Shown: positions 15,826-25,302, counted from the stretch's first letter. The stretch: DNA of 64,000 bases from Pseudarthrobacter oxydans (GCF_030812335.1 NZ_JAUSSN010000008.1:205607-269606); one strand, 5' to 3'. Program-made: numbers and translations. The notes: a model not told the origin generated them from the letters alone.

Positions 15826-17199
15826 TCAGTTAGCGCCGACGCGTTCCTCTGCGATCCGTGCGTTCTTCTCGTCCGACTCCTGGGCGGCGGTGATGCGCCG
15901 GTCCAATTTCTCGAGCGTCTCCGGAGCCAGCAGCGTCGCGACGACGGTGATGACGCCAATCACGCTGAAGTAGAGGATCACCCAACCGGGCTCGCCGTTT
16001 CCGGCGTTCAGGAGCGCCACCGCGACCAGCGGCGCAATGCCGCCGGCGAGAACCGAGCCGAACTGGTAGCCCATGGACGCGCCGCTGTACCGCAGCTTGG
16101 TGGAGAACAGCTCGGAGAAGAAGGCAGCCTGGGGGCCGTACATCGAGTTGTGGAAGACGGCGAGGCCGATGATGATGGCGAGCGTTGCCAGCAGCGCGCT
16201 GCCGGTGTCCGTCATGACGAAGTAGAGCGGGAAGAAGAGGAGCCCGCCAATAGAGCCGAACAGGTACAGCGGCTTGCGCCCGATCTTGTCCGAGAGGATG
16301 GCCCAGAGGGGCACCGCGAAGACTCCGATTGCTGAGGCGATCAGGACCGACAAGGTCCCCTGGTTGGCGCGCTCGGCTCCAAATGTCCGCATGATGTAGA
16401 CCACCGAGAACGTGGTGTACAGGTAGAACGCGGAGTTCTCCGCCAGGCGCATGCCGACAACGAGCCAGATGCCCTTGGATTCCTTCTTCATGGCTTCGCC
16501 CAGCGGCTTCTTCGAGGTCTGCTTCGTCGCAACAAGTTCTTTGAAGTCGTCTGAGTCCTCGAGCTTGGCCCGAACGATCAGGCCGATGACGATCAGCACC
16601 ACGCTGAGCAGGAACGGCACGCGCCACGCCCAGGCATCAAAGACCTCGGCGGGCACGGCGGACTTGACGATCAGAACGCTCGAGTTGGCGAGCAGCATGC
16701 CTGCCGGGACGCCCATCTGCGTGAAGCTTCCGAAAAATCCGCTGCGGCCGGGAGGAGCGTGTTCGATCGAGATGACGGCCGCGCCGGCCCACTCAGCTCC
16801 GGCGCCGAAGCCCTGCATCAGGCGCAACACCGTCAGCAGGATGGGAGCCCAGACTCCGATCTGGGCGTAGGTGGGAAGCAGCCCCATGGCCAGGGTGGCG
16901 AAGCCCATGATGAGCAGCGACAGCACCAGCATGGGTTTGCGGCCGATTTTGTCGCCGAAGTGGCCGGCGAACATGCCGCCGAAGGGGCGTGCGACGAAGC
17001 CGACGGCGTATGTGACGAAGGCAAGGAGGAGCCCCGTCGCCGGGTCCTGTTCGGGGAAGTACAGCCGGCTGAAGACGCCGGTCGCGGCCAGCAGGCCAAA
17101 GATGTAGTAGTCATACCACTCGATGGTGGTGCCCGCGAAGCTGGCGAGCGGTACGCGCCAGGCTGCTTTCGGCTTGGCTTTGGTATTGGAGATCGTCAT
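15826..17199 (-). CDS. MHS-family (MFS) metabolite:H+ symporter
   Basis: 457 residues, 12 transmembrane helices, metabolite:H+ symporter branch (ProP/ShiA/KgtP relatives). Diagnostic segments are GTTIEWYDYYIFG in helix 1, ARPFGGMFAGHFGDKIGRKP in the loop 2-3 motif and RLMQGFGAGAEWAGA in helix 4. MHS proteins import organic acids such as alpha-ketoglutarate, shikimate or citrate. It is the last gene after the alcohol and aldehyde dehydrogenases (39-base gap), so it probably imports the substrate of that pathway; 4-hydroxybutyrate is the inferred candidate. Confidence 0.88.
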   Translation of the reverse strand: MTISNTKAKPKAAWRVPLASFAGTTIEWYDYYIFGLLAATGVFSRLYFPEQDPATGLLLAFVTYAVGFVARPFGGMFAGHFGDKIGRKPMLVLSLLIMGFATLAMGLLPTYAQIGVWAPILLTVLRLMQGFGAGAEWAGAAVISIEHAPPGRSGFFGSFTQMGVPAGMLLANSSVLIVKSAVPAEVFDAWAWRVPFLLSVVLIVIGLIVRAKLEDSDDFKELVATKQTSKKPLGEAMKKESKGIWLVVGMRLAENSAFYLYTTFSVVYIMRTFGAERANQGTLSVLIASAIGVFAVPLWAILSDKIGRKPLYLFGSIGGLLFFPLYFVMTDTGSALLATLAIIIGLAVFHNSMYGPQAAFFSELFSTKLRYSGASMGYQFGSVLAGGIAPLVAVALLNAGNGEPGWVILYFSVIGVITVVATLLAPETLEKLDRRITAAQESDEKNARIAEERVGAN

Positions 17200-17238
17200 T
17201 GGTCTTTTCTTTCGGATGGAATCGTAGGGAGCGGCTAG

Positions 17239-18714
17239 CTACCAGTCGAGTGCGATGTATTTGGTTTCGGTGAAGTCCAGCAGACCCTGATGGGCACCTT
17301 CGCGGCCGAGGCCGCTCTGCTTGACTCCGCCGAAGGGCGCTGCGGGGTCGGAAACGAGTCCTCGGTTGAGGGCCACCATGCCGCTTTCGATGCGTTCGGA
17401 GACCCTGAGTCCGCGGCGAAGGTCCTCTGTGAACACGTAGGCTGCGAGGCCGTACTCGGAGTCGTTGGCGGCGGCGATGACTTCCTCTTCGGTGTCGAAG
17501 GGGATGACCGAGGCCACGGGCCCGAAGATTTCCTCACTGACCATGCGGGCCTGGAGCGGCACGTTGGTGACGACAGTGGGCGGGTAGTAGTACCCGGCGC
17601 CGTCGATGGCCTTGCCGCCGGCGAGGAGCCTGGCTCCCTGGCTGACCGCGTCGCGGACCAGCGAGTCGACTTTGCGGACGCTGGCCTCATCCACGAGCGG
17701 ACCGACCTCAGTGTCGGCGTCGGTGCCCGGACCCACGCGCATGGCGCCCATGCGTTCGGCCAGCCGGCGCGCGAATTCGTCGTGGATGCCGCGCTGGACG
17801 TAGATCCGGTTGGCGGCGGTGCAGGCCTGGCCGCCGTTGCGCATCTTGGCGATCATGGCGCCGTCGAGGGCCAGATCGAGGTCCGCGTCATCGAAGACCA
17901 GGAACGGAGCGTTGCCGCCCAGTTCCATCGAGCACTTGAGCACGTTGTCGGCCGCCTGGCGGAGCAGGTGGCGGCCGACGCTGGTGGAACCGGTGAAGGA
18001 CAGCTTGCGGACCCGGGGGTCGGCGAGAATGGGCGTCATGACGTCGCTGGTCTTGCTCGTGGTGATGACGTTGACTACGCCTGCAGGGACGCCCGCGTCG
18101 ATCATCAGCTGGGCGATCGCCAGGGTGGTCAGCGGCGTGAGCGTGGCGGGCTTCAGCACGGTGGTGCAGCCGGCGGCCAGGGCCGGTGCCAGCTTCCGGG
18201 TGGCCATGGCAGCCGGGAAGTTCCAGGGGGTGATCAGCACGCAGACGCCGATCGGCATGTGCTGGACCAAGATCCGGTTGGAGCCCGACGGCGAGACGGA
18301 CACATCGCCGATGATCCGGACCGCTTCTTCGGCATACCAGCGGAAGAATTCCGCGGCGTACGCCACTTCACCGCGGGCGTCGGCAAGGGCCTTGCCGTTT
18401 TCGAGGGAGATGAGGTGGGCGATTTGCTCGCTGCGCTCGGTCATCAGTTCGAAGCAGCGCCGCAGGATTTCGGCGCGGCGGCGCGGCGGCGTCGCGGCCC
18501 ACTCCGGGAGGGCTGCTGCCGCGGCGTCGACGGCGGCGAGGCCGTCCTCGACGTCGGCGTCGGCGATGCCGGTGATGGCGGAAGCGTCGGAGGGGTTGAT
18601 TACCTCGACGGTGCCACCGCTGCTGGCGTCCTGCCAGTTCCCGGCGATCAGCAGCTGGCGGGGCACCGCCAGCCCGTCGACGTCGAGGGGTTCAGAGGTT
18701 GAAAGGAGAGTCAT
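17239..18714 (-). CDS. NAD(P)-dependent succinate-semialdehyde dehydrogenase-like aldehyde dehydrogenase
   Basis: 491 residues, full-length ALDH. Catalytic residues are Asn165 (PWNFP), Glu264 (MELGGNAP) and Cys298 (GGQACTAANR); the cofactor-binding FTGSTSVGRHL is at about 240-250. The GQACTAANR loop and overall length match the succinate-semialdehyde/glutarate-semialdehyde group. The reaction is oxidation of a semialdehyde to the dicarboxylic acid. It lies 19 bases downstream of the iron-type alcohol dehydrogenase, an arrangement that suits 4-hydroxybutyrate to succinate semialdehyde to succinate. Confidence 0.88.
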   Translation of the reverse strand: MTLLSTSEPLDVDGLAVPRQLLIAGNWQDASSGGTVEVINPSDASAITGIADADVEDGLAAVDAAAAALPEWAATPPRRRAEILRRCFELMTERSEQIAHLISLENGKALADARGEVAYAAEFFRWYAEEAVRIIGDVSVSPSGSNRILVQHMPIGVCVLITPWNFPAAMATRKLAPALAAGCTTVLKPATLTPLTTLAIAQLMIDAGVPAGVVNVITTSKTSDVMTPILADPRVRKLSFTGSTSVGRHLLRQAADNVLKCSMELGGNAPFLVFDDADLDLALDGAMIAKMRNGGQACTAANRIYVQRGIHDEFARRLAERMGAMRVGPGTDADTEVGPLVDEASVRKVDSLVRDAVSQGARLLAGGKAIDGAGYYYPPTVVTNVPLQARMVSEEIFGPVASVIPFDTEEEVIAAANDSEYGLAAYVFTEDLRRGLRVSERIESGMVALNRGLVSDPAAPFGGVKQSGLGREGAHQGLLDFTETKYIALDW

Positions 18715-18733
18715 CAGTGGTCCTTATTGCTAA

Positions 18734-19984
18734 TTAGCGGATGGTGCGGTCGCCGGCGTAGGCGGCGTGAACGATGGAGGTTACGGCGTCGAGATCAAGC
18801 GGCACGGGGTTGTTATCGATGAGCCGCTTGGAGTTCAGCGACAGCTTGGCGATCTGGTCGAGATCGCTTTCCTGCACGCCAAGGGCCTGCAGTGTCGGCG
18901 GCAGCTCGATGGCCACAATGACCTCGTCGATTGCCTCGACGCCTGCGACGGCGGCGGCACGCTCGTCGAGCCCGCGGATATCGCGCCCCAGGGCCTGGGC
19001 GATCTGCGCCAGCTGCGGCTGGATCGCCTGGAAGTTGTGGCGGACGACGTAGGGGAGCAGGAGGCCGACGCCCACCCCGTGCGGGGTGTGGGTAAGTGCG
19101 CCTACCGGGTACTGGATGGCGTGTGCCGCAGCGGTTCCGGCATTGCTCAGTACAACGCCGCCGTAGAGTGCCGCGAGCATCATCCCGGCACGGGCCTCGG
19201 TGTTTTCCGGGTCCTTGTAGGCGGTGACCAGGCTGCGGCCCACCAGCCCAATGCCGTTCAAGGCAATGGAGTCCGTGAGGATGTTCTTGCCGACGAAGAC
19301 CCGTTCCGCGGCCAGGGTAGAGGTGGGTTCCCGCGTGATGGCGGTGAAGGACTCGACCAGGTGCACGAAGGTATCCGCGCCGGTGGCGGCCGTCAGGGAC
19401 GGGGGGCAGGAGTAGGTAAGCTCGGGATCGCACACGGCAGCGAACGGGATGATGTGGGGGCTCGAGATGCCCATTTTCATGCCCAGCTCAGGATCGGAGA
19501 CCACAGCGATGGCTGTCGCTTCGGACCCTGTGCCCGCCGTGGTGGGCAGTGCGATGACGGGCTTGGTGGGGCCGGGAACGGCGAATTCGCCGTAGTAGTC
19601 GCTCGGCTTGCCGCCGTGGGTGAGCAGCACGGAGACGACCTTCGCCATGTCCATGCAGCTGCCGCCGCCAAACCCGATGATGACGTCGATCTCCTGGCCC
19701 TTGAGCTCCTCGACGCACGCGATGATGCCCGGGGTCGGGAGCTCGGCCTGGGTGTCCCCGTAGACGCGTACGGACAGGTTCCGGTCCTCAAGGCTCCGGA
19801 CCAGGGCCTGAAGTTCCTCTGAGACGGCCAGCCGCGGATCGGTGCAGACCAGGACGTTGGTCCCGAATTCGGCTGCGATATTGGCGACGGCGAAGCGCTG
19901 CTGGGCGCCGACGACGACGCTCCGCGGCAGGCGGAGGACGCCGAAAGTTGCGGGACGGATACCCGCTGCATGCGCACACGACAT
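18734..19984 (-). CDS. Iron-containing alcohol dehydrogenase, probable 4-hydroxybutyrate dehydrogenase
   Basis: 416 residues of the Fe-dependent ADH family. The NAD-binding GFGGGSCMDMAK is at 104-115. Metal ligands lie in ATGADTFVHLVES (Asp, His) and in the AHAIQYPVGALTHTPHG helix (two His). It would oxidise a hydroxyacid or alcohol to the aldehyde handed to the downstream dehydrogenase. The 4-hydroxybutyrate assignment comes from the neighbours, not from unique residues; lactaldehyde or 1,3-propanediol activity is possible. Two 18-bp direct repeats 83-132 bases upstream are a candidate activator site. Confidence 0.8.
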   Translation of the reverse strand: MSCAHAAGIRPATFGVLRLPRSVVVGAQQRFAVANIAAEFGTNVLVCTDPRLAVSEELQALVRSLEDRNLSVRVYGDTQAELPTPGIIACVEELKGQEIDVIIGFGGGSCMDMAKVVSVLLTHGGKPSDYYGEFAVPGPTKPVIALPTTAGTGSEATAIAVVSDPELGMKMGISSPHIIPFAAVCDPELTYSCPPSLTAATGADTFVHLVESFTAITREPTSTLAAERVFVGKNILTDSIALNGIGLVGRSLVTAYKDPENTEARAGMMLAALYGGVVLSNAGTAAAHAIQYPVGALTHTPHGVGVGLLLPYVVRHNFQAIQPQLAQIAQALGRDIRGLDERAAAVAGVEAIDEVIVAIELPPTLQALGVQESDLDQIAKLSLNSKRLIDNNPVPLDLDAVTSIVHAAYAGDRTIR

Positions 19985-20066
19985 TGTGAATAACTCCTAG
20001 AGATGGGATGGGCGGCTCCCCAAAGGTGCCGCTGATCCCAGCATTCCAGAGCTACGTGACCCTCAC

Positions 20067-20116
20067 CATGTGGCTCCGTGCCATATAAAGGCGCTGCGCA
20101 TGTGTGCCCGTGCCAT
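20067..20116 (-). promoter_or_regulatory. Paired 18-bp direct repeats, candidate operator
   Basis: CATGTGGCTCCGTGCCAT (20067-20084) and CATGTGTGCCCGTGCCAT (20099-20116) agree at 15 of 18 positions. They start 32 bp apart, three helical turns, so both face the same side of the DNA. They lie between the PucR-type regulator gene and the alcohol dehydrogenase start, where an activator of the operon would bind. Confidence 0.65.
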
Positions 20117-20148
20117 GCCCCTCGAGCTTTGGCAAGCAGGTCCGGCGC

Positions 20149-22119
20149 TCAGGAACCGGCGGAGCTGACGCCGGCTGTCTTCATCCGCCACAGGCGCAGG
20201 GCCACTTGGACGTCAAGGGAACGGCTTCCCCGGCGCCAGGAGGGACCGATCAGGGCGTCGATCCTGTCCAGCCGTTGCCGCAGGGTGTTGGGGTGGATGT
20301 GGAGGGAGTCGGCGGTTTCCTGGGCGGCGCCGCCGTTTTCGTGGAACGTCCACGCCGTGAGGACAAGCTGCGTTCCCCGCCGCTCGTCGTATCCCAGGAG
20401 TGGCCCCAGCTGTGCAGTGAGAAGCTGTCCGGCGAACGGGCTGTCCATCGCTCCGAGTAGCATTCCGGCGGTACCCAGGGCGGCCCGGTCCGCTGCCTCG
20501 CCGTGGCGCGAGAGGGCCTGCAGTGCACGGAGGACGGCGTGGGCTTCGGTGTGCGCGGCGGCCAGCCGGGCAAATCCGCTGACTTGTTCGGACGTCCCGA
20601 CGGTGGCGGTGACGCGGCGCCGTTTCAGTTCGTCGATGATGGACTGGCCGGTCCGGCCGCCGCCGCCTGATTCGTTCGGGCGGTTGTCGTACCGTTCCAC
20701 GGGTTCGATGATGCACAGGTGTGATTCGTGCAGGGCGATGATTCCCGGAGCGCCCTCGGACCGGTGCCGGAGTATGGAGAGTGCCCGCTGGCGCTGGTCG
20801 TCGGGGACCCCCACCACGCGCACCACGAGCTGGAGGTGGTTTGCGAGTCCGAACTGCCCGGCCCTGCGGGCAAGTGCTGCGGCGTTTTCGGCGCGAGGGC
20901 TGAGCAGGTCATCGATAAGTTCGAGCTGCAGCCGGTATTGGGCGTCCTGGAAGGTGCGTTCCAGCAGTAGGGACACACTGAGCACTAGTGCGCTGCGTTC
21001 CAGGACCGCGAGCCGGGCCGGGCTGAGTTCCTCGGCGACGATGAGGGAGGCGAGGTGCTGGTCGCCCGCGACGGCGGACATGACGGTGTACTTCCTGCCC
21101 TTGACTTGAAAGTGTACGGCCGCCCGCCTGGCCGCAGACTCCTCGGCGGCGCTCAGGGCCGGGAGGCTGCCGAAGTCTCCGTCCGAGGCCGGCCCCGCTA
21201 GCGGCTCGCCCATGGGAGAGACCAAAAAGACAGGAGTGTCCAGGGACTCTGCCAGAAGGTTGAGCAGATAGGGAAGGCTGCCGGTTGAGGCAAGGGTTTC
21301 CATGAGCCGCCGGTCCAAGTTGGACAGCTCCTCCAGGGCCCTTACGTGGGCCAGATTCTGCCGCTGCGCCTGGTCTAGCCGGGTGAGGGCACTGGCCATT
21401 TCACTGAAGTAGCGGGCGTTCTCCAGCGCCACGGCGGCGTGCGTACCAATAGATTCCATCAAGGCGACGTCGTCACTGCTGAACTGGTGCGCATGCCTGT
21501 CTGCGACCAGGAGCGCGCCGATCACTTTCCCTTCCGCGCGAAGGGGGACACCCATGATCGCCTTGACGCCCTCCGCTGCCACAGCAGTGTCGCTGGACTT
21601 CAGATGCGATTTGGTCTCGTCCATCAAGTAGTCGGGGCTCTGGGCTGGCGCCTCGCCGGTTGCGACGGCGCCGAGCACGCCTTCGCCGAGGGGCATGCGG
21701 ATGTTGCGGAAGAGAGCGGTGGTTGCGCCGTCGGTCACTCGGACGTAGGACTCACCGCTGTCATAGTCGTTCAGGCTCAAGTAGGCGATGTCGCTGCCGA
21801 TCAAGGACCGGGTGCGCCGGACGATGGCCTTGAGTACTGCCTCCACGTCGCGGATGCCGGTCAGGTCGGTGGCCGTATCGTAGAGTACGCGCAGCAGGCC
21901 CTCGCGGCGGCTGGCCTCCCCCAGCCGGGCGTTCAACCGGCGTGCCGCCGCCGCAGTGGACTGGTCAATGGCCCCGGCTTCCAGCCAAGCGGACAGCGTG
22001 CTTTCTAGATCGGCAGCGGAAACGCCATGGTCAAGCATGGCCATGAGTTGGCCGGCATCCTTGGTATCGCCAGGCGGAACTCCACCGCTACGAACGACAG
22101 AACTGTCATCGGCACCCAT
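20149..22119 (-). CDS. GAF-domain PucR/CdaR-type transcriptional activator
   Basis: 656 residues. The N-terminal quarter is helical. A GAF sensor domain spans about residues 90-240 (RVTDGATTALFRNIRMPLGE, GVPLRAEGKVIGALLVADR). A linker and GGDEF-like CdaR region follow, then the C-terminal PucR helix-turn-helix: ETADSLHIHPNTLRQRLDRI with ALRLWRM at the end. Such proteins activate catabolic operons in response to a small ligand bound in GAF. It is transcribed toward the Fe-ADH operon and separated by a repeat-containing promoter, so it is the likely regulator. Confidence 0.85.
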   Translation of the reverse strand: MGADDSSVVRSGGVPPGDTKDAGQLMAMLDHGVSAADLESTLSAWLEAGAIDQSTAAAARRLNARLGEASRREGLLRVLYDTATDLTGIRDVEAVLKAIVRRTRSLIGSDIAYLSLNDYDSGESYVRVTDGATTALFRNIRMPLGEGVLGAVATGEAPAQSPDYLMDETKSHLKSSDTAVAAEGVKAIMGVPLRAEGKVIGALLVADRHAHQFSSDDVALMESIGTHAAVALENARYFSEMASALTRLDQAQRQNLAHVRALEELSNLDRRLMETLASTGSLPYLLNLLAESLDTPVFLVSPMGEPLAGPASDGDFGSLPALSAAEESAARRAAVHFQVKGRKYTVMSAVAGDQHLASLIVAEELSPARLAVLERSALVLSVSLLLERTFQDAQYRLQLELIDDLLSPRAENAAALARRAGQFGLANHLQLVVRVVGVPDDQRQRALSILRHRSEGAPGIIALHESHLCIIEPVERYDNRPNESGGGGRTGQSIIDELKRRRVTATVGTSEQVSGFARLAAAHTEAHAVLRALQALSRHGEAADRAALGTAGMLLGAMDSPFAGQLLTAQLGPLLGYDERRGTQLVLTAWTFHENGGAAQETADSLHIHPNTLRQRLDRIDALIGPSWRRGSRSLDVQVALRLWRMKTAGVSSAGS

Positions 22120-22194
22120 GAACCTAATGCTAGTAGGTGGGTCACGCTGCCAAGGTCGGGCGCCCCGCAGTACCGCAGCTGCCCCAGCCAGGTA

Positions 22195-22233
22195 CCGCCG
22201 TCGTTCGGCCCGGGAATTTCACCACGACGGCGG
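22195..22233 (-). terminator. Hairpin downstream of the ArsR-SRPBCC gene
   Basis: CCGCCGTCGT and ACGACGGCGG are perfect 10-base arms with a 19-base loop, 29 bases past the gene's stop. The right arm with its flank recurs at 15643 and at about 25447. Confidence 0.6.
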
Positions 22234-22261
22234 CGTCCGGGGGTTCGTACGAGGGCCCGGC

Positions 22262-23011
22262 TCAGGTGTACATGAGGGAGCCGGGAGTGGTGAGGAGCTC
22301 GCCGGTTTCCAGCCAGGTCTTCAGTCCGGAGAGGATCATCGGCCAGCCGCCGTAGAGCTGTTCGTTGGCGCCTTCGCGGAGCTGGTCGTGGGTAACGGTC
22401 AGGCGGCAGGAATCGCCCACCGGTTCGATCTCCCAGGTGATCCGGGACGTGCCTTCGGCCTTGACGTCCTCGCCCCAGAGCGCGCGCATGCTCTGGACGA
22501 GCCGGCGGGGCGGGTCCACCTCGAGGTTCTCGCCCTCGCCCAGGGGTTCCCCGCCCCTGGGTGCCATCTCAAACCGGGATCCCGGCGTCCAGTCCGAGGA
22601 GATGACGGACCCGAACTGATACTTGCTGCGGATCTCGCCGTCCGTGATGGCCTCCCAGAGTCGCTCCGGGGTGGTCTTGATGTAGATTTCGAAGATCTTT
22701 TCCATGGGATTTTCCAATCTGGTTTTGAGGTCGCTGAGGCCAGCGGCCCATGGTTCGGCATATTTGCTCACCCAGCGGTCGTGGACCAGCCGGATGGGCA
22801 CCGGATTCAGGAAGTGGAGTTTCTCGCGCCCCCGACGGCGGGTCACCACCAGGCCGGCTTCCTCCAGGACTTTGAGGTGCTTCATCACGCCGTAGCGGGT
22901 CATCTCGAAGCGGGCCTCAAGGGCGTGGAGGGTCTGCCCGTCGTGCCGGAAGAGCTCATCCAGGAGATCGCGGCGGGTGGCGTCGGCCAGAGCCTTAAAT
23001 ACGGCGTCCAC
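22262..23011 (-). CDS. ArsR-type regulator fused to an SRPBCC domain
   Basis: 249 residues. Residues 1-95 are an ArsR winged helix (ALADATRRDLLDELFRHDGQ, MTRYGVMKHLKVLEEAGLVV, then the wing RRRGREKLHFLNP). Residues 105-249 are an AHSA1/SRPBCC ligand-binding domain (FEIYIKTTPERLWEAITDGE, WGEDVKAEGTSRITWEIEP). In many actinobacteria these are two genes; here one chain joins sensor and DNA binding, so the SRPBCC part may sense a hydrophobic ligand directly. GTG 23011 is the likely start. A perfect dyad 14 bases upstream suggests self-repression. Confidence 0.88.
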   Translation of the reverse strand: MDAVFKALADATRRDLLDELFRHDGQTLHALEARFEMTRYGVMKHLKVLEEAGLVVTRRRGREKLHFLNPVPIRLVHDRWVSKYAEPWAAGLSDLKTRLENPMEKIFEIYIKTTPERLWEAITDGEIRSKYQFGSVISSDWTPGSRFEMAPRGGEPLGEGENLEVDPPRRLVQSMRALWGEDVKAEGTSRITWEIEPVGDSCRLTVTHDQLREGANEQLYGGWPMILSGLKTWLETGELLTTPGSLMYT

Positions 23012-23024
23012 ATTTCCAGAATAG

Positions 23025-23040
23025 GTGACTGATTAGTCAC
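23025..23040. promoter_or_regulatory. ArsR-type operator
   Basis: GTGACT-GATT-AGTCAC is a perfect inverted repeat with a 4-base spacer, 14 bases upstream of the ArsR-SRPBCC start. It lies in the only 33 bases separating that gene from the next upstream one. Autoregulation is inferred. Confidence 0.65.
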
Positions 23041-23044
23041 ATGT

Positions 23045-23956
23045 CTAGGGTCGGTTCGTGTCCGGATCCGTTGTCGGTTCCCCGCCCCGCCGGTGCCGGT
23101 GGTGCTGCTCGTAGCTGTCGAACACGTCGGAGGATGTGTCTCCGGAATGGCCGAATTTGCCGCGCAGGACTTCCGCGAGGGCGTCCAGCGCCGCGTGGAG
23201 CATCCGTCCGGCGAACTGGAGTTCAGGGCTCTCGCTGCGCTGGGCCTGCGATCCAAGGTCCTGGGCGTAGGCCACTGTGGCCGGCAGGGAGCCGCGCTGC
23301 TCGACTTCGCGGAAGTAATAGGTTTCATGGAACGCCAGCAGATCCACGCTCACCGCAGCCACGTTTCCGGCCATGGATTCCAGTAGTCCGGCAGCATGCC
23401 CGGGATCCAGCGCCAGGACACCCGCCGGACCTGCAGCCTCCCGGAACAGGTTCAGCTCGTGGGCGAGGGCCCGGCGGCGGTTCAGGGCCGGGAACGTCTG
23501 CAGGATCCAGGTGACCGTCGCCGTCAGCAACCCGAAGCCGGCGACGGCCTGGAGGGCCACAACCAGCCGGAGCAGCGGATCGGCCGGCACAATGTCGCCG
23601 AACCCCACAGTGGAAAGCGTGACCAGGGAGATGTAGAGCGCTTCGCCAAAGTCGCCCCGCTGTGGCACCCCGGATCCGTGGACAAAACCCTCCGGCAGGT
23701 GGGGCAGATAGAGCAGGGCCCAGCCGATGGCCGCCAGCGCTGCCCAGGCGCCAATGACGGCGGCCATGGCCAGTGGCGCTGCGATGAAGGAGCCACGGCC
23801 CCGCAGTTTTCTGGACACCAGCCAGAATCCGCGCATGATCGCCCGGCCCACCGGGCCGGTACCGTGCGGGTAAAGGAGTGTTCGAAAGACGTCAACGAGC
23901 ATCAGCAGAACCAGCCCGGCCCCCAAAACGGTCCAGAGCGTGCCTTCGAAGTCCAT
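23045..23956 (-). CDS. Two-TM potassium channel family protein
   Basis: 303 residues. An N-terminal helix (VLGAGLVLLMLVDVFRTLLY), a second hydrophobic segment, then an Ion_trans_2 pore module: helix 60-87, pore loop with the K+ selectivity filter TVGFGD at 116-121, and an outgoing helix to about 150. The C-terminal 150 residues are cytoplasmic and helical, without an RCK Rossmann motif. It probably passes K+ across the plasma membrane as a tetramer; gating is unknown. It is upstream of the ArsR-SRPBCC gene, with the operator between. Confidence 0.85.
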   Translation of the reverse strand: MDFEGTLWTVLGAGLVLLMLVDVFRTLLYPHGTGPVGRAIMRGFWLVSRKLRGRGSFIAAPLAMAAVIGAWAALAAIGWALLYLPHLPEGFVHGSGVPQRGDFGEALYISLVTLSTVGFGDIVPADPLLRLVVALQAVAGFGLLTATVTWILQTFPALNRRRALAHELNLFREAAGPAGVLALDPGHAAGLLESMAGNVAAVSVDLLAFHETYYFREVEQRGSLPATVAYAQDLGSQAQRSESPELQFAGRMLHAALDALAEVLRGKFGHSGDTSSDVFDSYEQHHRHRRGGEPTTDPDTNRP

Positions 23957-24082
23957 TGCCTCATCCTATGGGCGGCACTGCTTCGAAATCGCACTGGACA
24001 TTGGCGGACAGGCCGACGAACGCTGAACCACCGCGAGCATACCGGGCGGCCTTGCCGGGTTCGGCGGGGTGGTCTGCCGGGG

Positions 24083-25083
24083 TTAGTTGGCAGCCGCCGG
24101 AACAGACTCGCTGTCGCGTGATGCAGGAGTGCTGCTGCGGCGCCAATAAGCTGCGAGAACAGCACCGGAAACGTTATGCCAGACTGAGAAAATAGCGCCT
24201 GGCAGAGCCGCTTCGGGAGTCAGATACTGCCGTGCGAGCCCTGCGGCAAGGCCTGAATTCTGCATGCCGACCTCAATCGCAGTGGTTCGCCTGGAGGGAA
24301 TCGGAAGCCGGAACAAACGGGCTGCAGCGTAGCCGAGGGCATACCCCAGGCCGTTATGCAGAATAACGGCCGCGAGAACCAGAAGTCCGGCTGCGAAAAT
24401 GGCCTTTGCGCTTCCGGCAACCACCGCAACCACCACAGTGGTGATAGCGAGTACCGAAATCCAGGGAAGGGCAGGCAGCGCGCGGTTGACAAGTCGCGGC
24501 AGGAAGAATCGGAGTAAGAGACCCAGCAGCACTGGGAACAGCACGATCTGGACGATGGACCACGCCATCGAACCGGCGTCCACCGGCATGTACTGACCGG
24601 CCAGCCACAATGCCAGCACCGGGGTCAGCAGCGGAGCAAGCAGAGTTGAAACGGTCGTCATGGCGACGGACAAAGCGACGTCACCCTTAGCCAAGTAGGA
24701 AACGACGTTGGAAGCCGTTCCGCCAGGGCAGCAGCCCACCAGGATGACGCCCGCGGCCAGGGCAGGGGGCAGCCCCAGCGCCGCTGCGATCAACCAGCCC
24801 AGGAACGGCATGATGGCATATTGCGCAACAACTCCGATCACCACCGGGATAGGGCGTTTGGCAATGACGGCGAAGTCAGGGGGCGTGAGTGTTAGCCCCA
24901 TCCCGAACATGATGAGTCCTAGGAGAGGGTTGATCCAGGGGGCGAGCCCTGTGAAGGCTGTTGGGGCGGCAAGCGCTACGGCTCCTCCGGCCAGGATAAG
25001 CACGGGAAAAAGAGTGACTGCGACACGGGCGCTGCGTTCTTCCGCGGCTGATGTCGTCTTTGAAGATTCGGATAAGGAAGACA
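24083..25083 (-). CDS. BASS (bile acid:Na+ symporter) family transporter
   Basis: 333 residues with about ten hydrophobic helices. Family features are GLIMFGMGLTLTPPDFAVI early, PALAAGVILVGCCPGGTASN in the crossing helix 4 and VGMQNSGLAAGLARQYL in helix 9. These segments form the two Na+ sites. Bacterial members carry organic anions such as pantoate or keto acids; the substrate here is unknown. ATG 25083 is chosen over an ATG at 25165 because the upstream stretch is low in helix content and poorly conserved in style. Confidence 0.87.
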
Positions 25084-25302
25084 TACCTACCGGATTAGCA
25101 CAGTGAGGGTTGGGTTTCAGAATCAGCGTGTACTGATGACGTAGGCGGGCAATGATCGTCGTCAATATTACGTAAGAGAAGCAGCAATTCTTTCGGACGT
25201 TCGATATGCGTTGTTGTAAATACTAATGGCCGACAAACAGCGGCGGGAGCGGGTGGGGCAGCACTCCCGCAATGCTCGCCGGAAATAGAGCCCCTTTGGA
25301 TG

